DNA of 36,343 bases from Silene noctiflora (Eukaryota; Streptophyta; Magnoliopsida; Caryophyllales; Caryophyllaceae): assembly GCA_009801015.1 (NCBI GenBank), contig VHZZ01000284.1, positions 21,356 through 57,698 of the forward strand, in the 5' to 3' direction. Below, piece by piece: positions 29,885-36,343 of the stretch. Position 1 is the first letter of the stretch; each line of letters opens with the position of its first letter. The notes under the pieces are model-generated. The model saw only the letters and a program-made list of their open reading frames with translations. It was not told where the DNA came from and made no database searches. A program made the translations under genes and the position numbers.

Positions 29885-32817
29885 ATGACAAATTATTTTG
29901 CAATGGCGTTCGAAGTGTTTCTTGTTTTTGTGGCTTTATCAGTAAGTTTCTTAAGCTCTTTAACAAATTATTTTACGTAAGATGATCTTGTGATATAATT
30001 ACGAGAAATCTAATTAACATATGGTGTCGACATAATGGCTTTATCAGTTCGAGTGATAAATAGATGTGTATTTTAATTATCGGGATATAGGTTAAACCAT
30101 TATTTGTGATTCTAATCTATAACGAACGTTCTAATTAACTCATTTTCTAAAAAAAATTGAAAAACCGTCTTACATTAAATTATAAATTCGTGTAACACAT
30201 ACGGAGAACGGAGTATCAGAAATACAATAGACACAAAGGACTATTGATCTTATTAGAGGTTTTTCATGAGTAACGCTATTAAACAAATATCTTACATAAA
30301 AATTAGTGTTAACACAATAATATCCGTCACAAGCTTGTGATGTGAGACAAAAAGACAAGTGGGAGGAGCAAGTGGGAGGGCAAATGGAAAATGCTTGTGA
30401 AACGTCACAAGCAAGAGGAACTGTTACTATAATATGTACACGTGGAAAGGATATCAAAGGAATGAGCAAAATTTTAAGAACATAGCCGAATTGAGATCAT
30501 CCATCTTATTTTTATATCTCATCTTACATCTTATTACCTTAACATCTTACAAAAATAGTAATAATTTTATCAACATGATGATGTGTCATTAGAAAAATAA
30601 TTTAACATAAAATGGGACGTTAACAGAGGATTATACTCGGATGACGAATGATTTTAATTAGTAACTAATAACAAGGAGTACTTTTCACTTTTTCTCTAAA
30701 AATTTTCTCCGTAATTGCTAAATCCCGCGCAAATTTTTACTAAATCCTACGCAGTTTGTCAATTTTTCCAATCCTACCCTTCCTCTGAAAAAAAAAGGAA
30801 AGCCCTAAACTATCAGCCCCGTCACCACCTGACCACCCCTCCCAGAAGCCCTATTCGCCCTCCAATCCTGTCGAGTTGCCGACCGCACCGCCCTCTCGCA
30901 AATCTACCCAACCCCGTCTGATTGTAGCGGCGTCGGTGTGGGGATGGTGGTGTGGAGGGGTGGTCGGTGGCGCTAGGATGGTGGTGAGGGAGAGTGTCGG
31001 TGATTGGGAGCCATTTTTGGGGGTTTTAATTCTTGAGAAATGATAGGGGTATATCTGGAATAAAGGGGATAAATGCGCGGGATTGAGTAATTTAGTGCGC
31101 GGGATTTAGCAAGTCCATTTTTCTCTTGATTAACATATGTGCAGAAAAAGTAATTGTTCTAATACAAATTTTCATTAAAGACGGACACTATCCGTCACAA
31201 GCTGAAGACAGATAGTGTCTTCTCACAATATGCAAGTGGCACCAATCATTGGATGCTCCATTTCTCCCCACTTGTCTTATTGTGAGAACGACACTATCCG
31301 TCTTCAGCTTATGACGGATAGTGCCCGTCACAAGCAAGACGTTTTGTTGTTCTAAGCTGGTGTTCCCTCCAATTCATTTTAAAGCATCATTTTTTTAAGA
31401 AAGGTTTATTTTAATTTAATTTTTTAGTTAATTAAGCTAAGTATCTGACTAACGTACGGGCTTTAAATCTAGTGCATATTAACTATCCGCCACAAGTTAA
31501 AGACGGATAATACCCCTCTCACAATAAGGCAAGTGGGAGGGCAAGTGGAAGGGCAACTGGGGGAAATAGAGCATCGCATGGATAATGTCTCTTTCACAGA
31601 TAGTGTCACTTGCATATTGTGAAAGAGACACTATCTGTCTTCAACTTATCACGAATAGTGCCGCTCTTCAATAAGAATTTGTGTTTCTTCGAATCTTCCC
31701 CCAAAGGAGCTCAGAACTGTTGCTCCATTATTGACGGAATCAATTAGACCAAAATTACTTTGGTAGAATAAAATAGAGCGGTGTTTAGAAATTTGTACTC
31801 CGTATATGATATATATTGTTGCCTTATTTTAGGTGTCAATGTCGGTGTCGGGCTACGGCACCGAGTCTCCGGGAGAAACCTACTGGAAAACGAATTTCGG
31901 TAGCGATACAAACATGCCGAAAGTTGTGAAGGATGCGTTATTAGGTAATGCATAACCAATCACGTAGACAGCTTCTGATTTCTCAACAAATATATAGATT
32001 GCATGTTAAAAATTTATTGACAATTTAAATTCAATCTATGTTTTTTTTTTTTTTTCGCGGAAATAAAGATGTTTTTCTTGAGAATAAAACTCCAACTTAT
32101 ATGAGTTACACATGTAAGATTACACATTGGAGATTAGATAAGAGTATTCCATTATATAAGACAAGGGATATTCCCTTTATTGTCAATTGGTTTTAGAGTG
32201 GAACCCTCTTGGATTTATATAGTGGATTTCGACTCCTCCCTGTTTGGGTGTGAGCGGACCCGTTCTTGAATTTAACATATTAGATTGAAATCACTTTAAC
32301 TAGAATCTCTTATAGATAAATTGTCATTGTACCCTACTATTACCAATCCAGAAAACAACAGCTTAAGCTGATGGTTGTTTGGTGTTCCATGATCGATTTT
32401 ATATTCTAACACGCACTTATACCTGTGCGGCTATGCTTAACATTCCATTTATTAGTTTAACGCATATCCCCAGTTATATAAATCCTAATTTCAACATAAT
32501 TTTAGAACATTAATTTCATATTGCTACTTTGAATAAGTTATATGTATTAATGTATATGTTCATTTAAAATTGTGGAAGAATTACATTGCGATCTCGTCTT
32601 CTTCTTTTCAAAATTGTCCTTCCCCCGGTCGGCGGTCTTCCAATCTTGCAGGAGCGTATAAGAAATATAAATGTTTATGATTCACAATACAATAATATTG
32701 TGATACTATTAGAATAAGTTATAAATTTACCAATTACATTTAGATACTATTATATTAGTCATAGTTCTCCATTATAATTTATATTCAACTGTTACTTACT
32801 AGTCTAGATCTGTTGCG

Positions 32818-32895
<78 letters not shown>

Positions 32896-34212
32896 TTTTA
32901 CTTTCTACAATATTACTTATAGATTTTAAATTAATTCATTTTTATATTTCACCTCACTGAATTGTATTTTAATTTTGGAGAAAAAAATTCAAAATTAATC
33001 AAGAGAATTGAGTAACTCATAATATTTGTATTTTATGAAAATATTTTATTTATGTTTATGTATAGTTTTATAGTTTTATACCAATTTTATTTTATTTTAG
33101 TTAAAAATTAAATTTTAAAGTTTAATTGTGAAAATATTACAGGTTGATGAAAAAATGATTATTTTTTAAACGGAAAATTAGTCTAATGAAAGAAAATCTT
33201 ATTTGTTTTCATATTTAACTTAAAACATTTTGGAAAGGAGGGAAATTTTTTTGAGAATCTTTATTCTCTTAGTAGATAGGAGCATCCGTTTTTTTTTTTT
33301 TAGAGTTCATACCATTTGAGCTAGCTTATTCCGTAATATTCAAGCTATTAATTCAATCTTATATTCTCTACACAATTTTCAGAAACAAGAACTAATACAG
33401 CATCATTCGGAAACTATGCAAAGGAAGCTCAAGCTTATGCACAACAACTTTTAAAAGAAAAACCTGGTACAAACCTAAACTATGCATATGGAGGAGCTCA
33501 AGCAAATTCCCTGCAACTTTCAGAAACAAGAACTAATACCATTGTTTCTAATCTCTTAACTGACAATTTCGTTCGATATTTCGTCGAAAAAGACCTTATT
33601 ATCAACCCCAGATCAAGTATGAAACTCCATTTTTCAATGGGTGCTCAAGAAGCAAAATTTATGCCGTTAGAAATGACCAAATCAATGCCGTTTTCATCAT
33701 CCAAGTTCCCTGAAATCTTGAAATTTTTCAGAGTAAAGCCTGGATCACAAAATGCTAAGATAATCGAGGAAACGATCACATTATGCGAATCCCATGCCAT
33801 GAAAGGGGAAGAAAAGTCCTGCGAAACCTCACTCGAAGGAATGGTTAACCATGCCAAATCTAAGCTGGGAAAGCGAATTAAGGCGGTTTCGACTGAGGTA
33901 AACGAAGAGACAGAACAAGAGTATCAGATTAAGAGTGCGACTAAAATAAATACTGAGAAAAATTTAGTTTGCCATAAGATGGTTTATCCGTATGCCGTGT
34001 TTTACTGTCATACATTGAGTAAAACGGATGCATACAAAGTGTCTTTGGTCGATTCGAGAGGGAAAATGGTAAGGGCAGTTGCTATTTGCCATAAGGACAC
34101 TTCAAATTGGAATCAAGAGCACCTTGCCTTCAAACTTCTTAAGGTTAAACCAGGGAGTGTTCCTATCTGCCATTTTCTGAATGTGGATGCCATGGTTTGG
34201 GTTCCCAAATAA
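29885..34212 (+). CDS. BURP-domain secreted protein, 3 exons
   Basis: Exons 29885-29941, 31833-31944 and 33383-34212 join to 332 codons with GT-AG introns and matching phases. Residues about 1-25 are a hydrophobic signal peptide (FEVFLVFVALS). Exon 2 encodes the conserved pre-BURP segment (YWKTNFGSDTNMPK). Then comes a 47-residue variable segment, and from about residue 119 the BURP domain. That starts with FVEKDL and contains GEEKSCETSLEGMV. It ends with the full signature CH-X10-CH-X25-CH-X25-CH from VCHKMV to ICHFL, then DAMVWVPK. BURP proteins (USP, RD22, BNM2, polygalacturonase beta classes) go to the wall or apoplast, often in stress or development; the molecular activity is unclear. 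Subclass is not decided, USP/RD22-like being closest by layout. A 22-nt repeat gives a second in-frame acceptor. An alternative ATG lies at residue 7. Confidence 0.92.
30315..30425. repeat. MULE-type foldback MITE, copy 6 (fragment)
   Basis: CCGTCACAAGCTTGTGATG and AACGTCACAAGCAAGAGG face each other around two copies of CAAGTGGGAGG. No flanking duplication was found. Lies in BURP intron 1. Confidence 0.45.
30698..31117. mobile_element. MULE-like element with GC-rich cargo in BURP intron 1
   Basis: The 420-bp element is flanked by the 9-bp repeat TTTTTCTCT (30689-30697 and 31118-31126). Inverted ends share TTGCTAAATCCCGCGC, followed on each side by a second ATCC..CGC box. The middle (30800-31010) is GC-rich, unlike anything nearby, with facing ACCACCCCTCC and GGAGGGGTGGT. 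The low complexity of the flanking repeat lowers certainty. Confidence 0.6.
31163..31346. mobile_element. MULE-type foldback MITE, copy 7, in BURP intron 1
   Basis: The 184-bp element is flanked by the perfect 9-bp repeat TTGTTCTAA (31154-31162 and 31347-31355). It carries GGACACTATCCGTCACAAGC against GCTTATGACGGATAGTGCCC, and ends CAAAACGTCTTGC on the other strand. Confidence 0.75.
31478..31684. mobile_element. MULE-type foldback MITE, copy 8, in BURP intron 1
   Basis: AACTATCCGCCACAAGTTAAAG opposes TTCAACTTATCACGAATAG around GGCAAGTGGGAGGGCAAGTG. The right end GAATTTGTG matches copies 2, 4 and 5, while the left tip seems truncated. It lies 130 bp after copy 7. Confidence 0.55.
32072..32270. 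repeat. LTR-like remnant in BURP intron 2
   Basis: TTGAGAATAAAACTCCAACT and TTGTCAATTGGTTTTAGAGT match the core of the element at 7881-8141 in the same order. Probably a decayed solo LTR. Confidence 0.4.
32799..33284 (-). mobile_element. Helitron-like element in BURP intron 2
   Basis: On the minus strand the start reads TCCTATCTACTAAGAGAATA, close to the Helitron at 2516 (TCTTCCTTACTACTAAGAG). The end reads GCGCAACAGATCTAGACTAG before T, again like that element. The upstream half of the terminal hairpin is replaced by the (TA)n run, and the exact 5' base is uncertain. Confidence 0.5.
32821..32894. repeat. (TA)n microsatellite
   Basis: A pure TA run of 74 bases inside BURP intron 2, placed where the Helitron hairpin should be. 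Confidence 0.95.
33377..33539 (+). repeat. 22-nt direct repeat forming two splice acceptors
   Basis: The bases 33377-33398 and 33518-33539 are identical (TTTCAGAAACAAGAACTAAT and two more). The first copy is the exon 3 acceptor; the second is 141 nt inside the exon. Both encode the ETRTNT hexapeptide. Confidence 0.85.
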
Positions 34213-34416
34213 GAAGGTATGTAGTCGAAAATGTGTTATGTAATATGTGATCAGTAGTTATTGCGTAAGAAGGTTTTACACTGTTAGACGATCCTATTGT
34301 GTAAAATCAGGGAGTGTTCCCATTTGCCATTTAGTCAAAATGTGTTATGTAATATGTGTCCAGTAATTATTGGGTAAGATGGTTTTATACTGTCAGACGA
34401 TCCTATTGTGTAAAAA
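34146..34416 (+). repeat. Imperfect tandem duplication of BURP gene end
   Basis: Unit 1 (34146-34310) holds the codons for KPGSVPICHF, the stop and 3'UTR. Unit 2 (34303-34416) repeats CAGGGAGTGTTCC.AT.TGCC and then the same 3'UTR words (AAAATGTGTTATGTAATATG, GACGATCCTATTGTGTAAAA). It lacks about 45 bp around the last codons and stop. Confidence 0.85.
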
Positions 34417-34478
34417 TTAAGAAAGCTCATTTATTAGCATTAAATGAGTAATATATGTTTGTGTTTGTTGAAAAGTAT

Positions 34479-34484
34479 AATAAA
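34479..34484 (+). terminator. Putative polyadenylation signal of BURP gene
   Basis: AATAAA about 265 bases after the stop codon, behind GTTTGTGTTTGTTG, which is suitable U/G-rich context. Earlier cryptic sites in the duplicated UTR are possible. Confidence 0.4.
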
Positions 34485-34934
34485 AAGTATAATGGCCGAG
34501 ATCATTAAGCCCGCTCTATATTCCCGGTTATCTCTCTCCTATTTCCATTGGTAAATTTCAAACCGATAATTAAAGGCACCATTCTCAAGTTCTCCCTCGT
34601 GAATTTAACCTAAGTCGACAACTAGTTTATTTGAGGTAAGTCAACACCCAACCTAATCAATTCTCATTGATGGTAAAAGGTGAAAGGTGAACAACAATTT
34701 CAAATAGAATATAGAGTATAAGCTAGTCAAAACCTTTAATTAACCACAACCAATTCCCAACAACTATTCAAAATGGGTTTTAAGCATGTAAACTACACGG
34801 GGGATTAATTGGATCCTAGTGAATGGAGTATTCACTACTCATGATTATTATGCATATACAAGTGGCAAAAATTAAATCTTTAATATTAGACATTATAAAG
34901 ATGAGATTTTTACTTAATACATGTAAATATTAGA
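34485..34934. other. Intergenic, no gene seen
   Basis: No supported feature between the BURP transcript end and the GC-rich repeat. Confidence 0.35.
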
Positions 34935-35312
34935 TATGGTTATCAGCACGGGCCGGCTTGGCCCGCCCTGTTTAGGCATCCACCATCCAGCACACAGCCC
35001 AGCTTGGTCCGACCCGCCCAGCCCGCCTCCCTTCCCTGGCCTGGCTCGAGTCATGAATCCCAAACCCGGCCCGCCCTTGGCTGCCTATTTAGTAAAAAAA
35101 AAAAAAAAAACCTGGCCCGCCCTTGGCTGCCTATTTAGTAAAAAAAAAAAAAATTACACAGGCCTGCCCTCAGCCCGCACACGGATCTGACCCGGGTCAA
35201 ACATTCTTCCAGCCCGACCCGATACGACCCGGCCAACCCCGCCCTCCCCCCTGGCCAGTTCAAAGCCTGACCAGAGCAGCCCGGCCCGAACCCGACCCGA
35301 TGACACCTCTAC
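34935..35312. repeat. GC-rich CCCGCC/CCCGACC element, hAT-like
   Basis: The right end GATGACACCTCTA (other strand TAGAGGTGTCATC) is a typical hAT-MITE end; the left TAGATATGGTTATC is a weaker partner. An internal 46-bp unit (CCGCCCTTGGCTGCCTATTT then AGTA and poly-A) is tandemly doubled at 35066-35157. Confidence 0.5.
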
Positions 35313-35977
35313 ATGTAATTACATGATTATTATATAGTTCGTTTTATTTTATTTATGAAAGTTCATCGTTGTAAAAAAATTGGTAAAAGTTCACCTCACC
35401 TCGGCAGTATTCTCGTTAATTTGGTGGATATTTAACCCACAAATACTATCATACAACTAGTGTATATTAGCATCGTACACCAAGCATACATCTAAGTATC
35501 TAACTGAACTTATGTGTAATTTTTTTGAGCTTACTTAAAGTTTGTTTTTTTATTTTTAAGTGGTGAGTTCAGAAATTTTATAATATAGCTCAGATTCTTT
35601 AAAGCAAAACTCGTAAACTTTGATATAAAGCTCAAATCCTACTCGTCAATTGTACTACAACTAGTTGCATAGTCTATTAACCGTAATTAACCTATTATTA
35701 CAATGGTAAATCACACCTCAAAATCTCAATGGTGTTTTCTAGTTTTATTTAGGTCTTAGAAATACACGATCCATAAGCATTTTCTCTAAAGTGGCCCATG
35801 TCAATCAAAGTAAGAAGACTGTATTGGGCTTCAATGCTTCCTTCTGTGAGCTGAGCTAACCCATTTTCATTTACCTAATTTGTTCAATTATATAATTCCT
35901 CTATTTTATTGAATTCTTTACGTTTACTTTATAGACATATATCAATGTTCATTTTCTTTGTTCAATCTTTAGTTACA
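35313..35977. other. AT-rich intergenic, no gene seen
   Basis: No exon-like sequence or bounded transposon was recognised. Confidence 0.35.
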
Positions 35978-36343
35978 TCCTCTATATACTAAAAGAATAG
36001 GTGATCTCAAATTTTTTTCCCTCCAAAAAGCATCGTCTCTTAAATAAGAAGCTAACGATAATTTATGTGCATTTACTAAATAAGGAAATAAATAATTATA
36101 ATTTATTTCATTTAAATTATTATTTTTGCATCAAATTATATTATTTTCACTAAATTCTAAAATATAATCTTTTAATTAAAATATAAATAAAATTTATATA
36201 AAACTATAACTTATTAAATCTTTTACTGATACTATTATTTGAAAATGACTTCACTATATTACGTATAAAACAAAATTGTAAATCGTTTCATTCAAAAAAA
36301 AATTGAGAGAATTTACCAATTGGAATCATTAGCTTTTGGGATT
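35978..36343 (+). mobile_element. 5' end of a Helitron, cut by window edge
   Basis: After an A the sequence reads TCCTCTATATACTAAAAG, nearly the same start as the Helitron ending at 20918 (TCCCCTATATACTAAAAG). The 3' hairpin and CTAG would lie beyond the window. Confidence 0.5.

Noticed and set aside
30715..30921. Pro-rich 68-residue frame in BURP intron 1
   Set aside because: It lies within the GC-rich interior of a MULE-like element and has no start context or domain.
30315..31684. CRISPR-like or tandem array from repeated CAAGTGGGAGG words
   Set aside because: Spacing is irregular, repeats are palindromic pairs and some copies have target duplications; this is a MITE cluster in a eukaryotic intron.
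31833..31944. Possible one-base insertion in BURP exon 2 after the MPK codons
   Set aside because: A recount across the line break, checked against the frame of the opposite strand, gives three A's. The exon stays in frame and its phase fits exon 3.
34936..35326. Pro-rich frames in the GC-rich repeat near the right end
   Set aside because: They come from CCCGCC/CCCGACC repeat units and poly-A (KKKK) runs and are not gene-like.

Overview
The window is plant nuclear DNA, most likely from a eudicot. It is AT-rich and gene-poor, with spliced genes separated and invaded by small transposons. The octamer ACTCCGTA and the MITE types are compatible with Caryophyllales, but the species cannot be named from the sequence. 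There are two assembly flaws: a single N at 2821 and a 209-base gap at 20556-20764.

Two host genes are convincing, both on the + strand. (1) 13206-19694 is a three-exon 2-oxoglutarate/Fe(II) dioxygenase of the jasmonate-induced oxygenase (JOX/JAO) type. Its exons are 13206-13708, 16533-16863 and 19446-19694, giving 360 residues with all catalytic residues present. (2) 29885-34212 is a three-exon BURP-domain secreted protein. Its exons are 29885-29941, 31833-31944 and 33383-34212, giving 332 residues with the full CH-X10-CH-X25-CH-X25-CH signature. JOX enzymes hydroxylate and inactivate jasmonate; BURP proteins are wall or apoplastic and often stress-regulated. Nothing in the sequence shows that the two genes act together.

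Region by region: 1-640 is CG-rich hAT-like repeat. 2400-7880 is a nest of elements, in which an old MITE was entered by a Helitron (2516-2979) and by a Ty1/copia retrotransposon on the minus strand (2999-7748, 233-bp LTRs, TSD GCTAA). 7880-11600 holds foldback MITEs and LTR remnants. 11598-12744 holds a Helitron and a 657-bp hAT element just upstream of JOX. JOX introns of 2.8 and 2.6 kb hold a MULE-type MITE, a Helitron, microsatellites, two Stowaway-like MITEs and a hAT MITE. 19.9-29.8 kb is almost wholly small DNA transposons. The BURP introns contain MULE-like elements and another Helitron. 34.2-36.3 kb holds a duplicated gene end, a GC-rich repeat and the 5' end of a further Helitron.

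No new multi-gene system was found. The most original observations are: a foldback MITE family with 9-bp target duplications and a shared internal core (about eight copies, five with readable TSDs); a 22-base direct repeat that gives the BURP gene a second in-frame splice acceptor 141 nt downstream; a tandem duplication copying the end of the BURP coding region into its own 3' flank; a copia element with non-canonical TA...TA LTR ends and a mutated YVDD box; and six Helitron-like termini in 36 kb.
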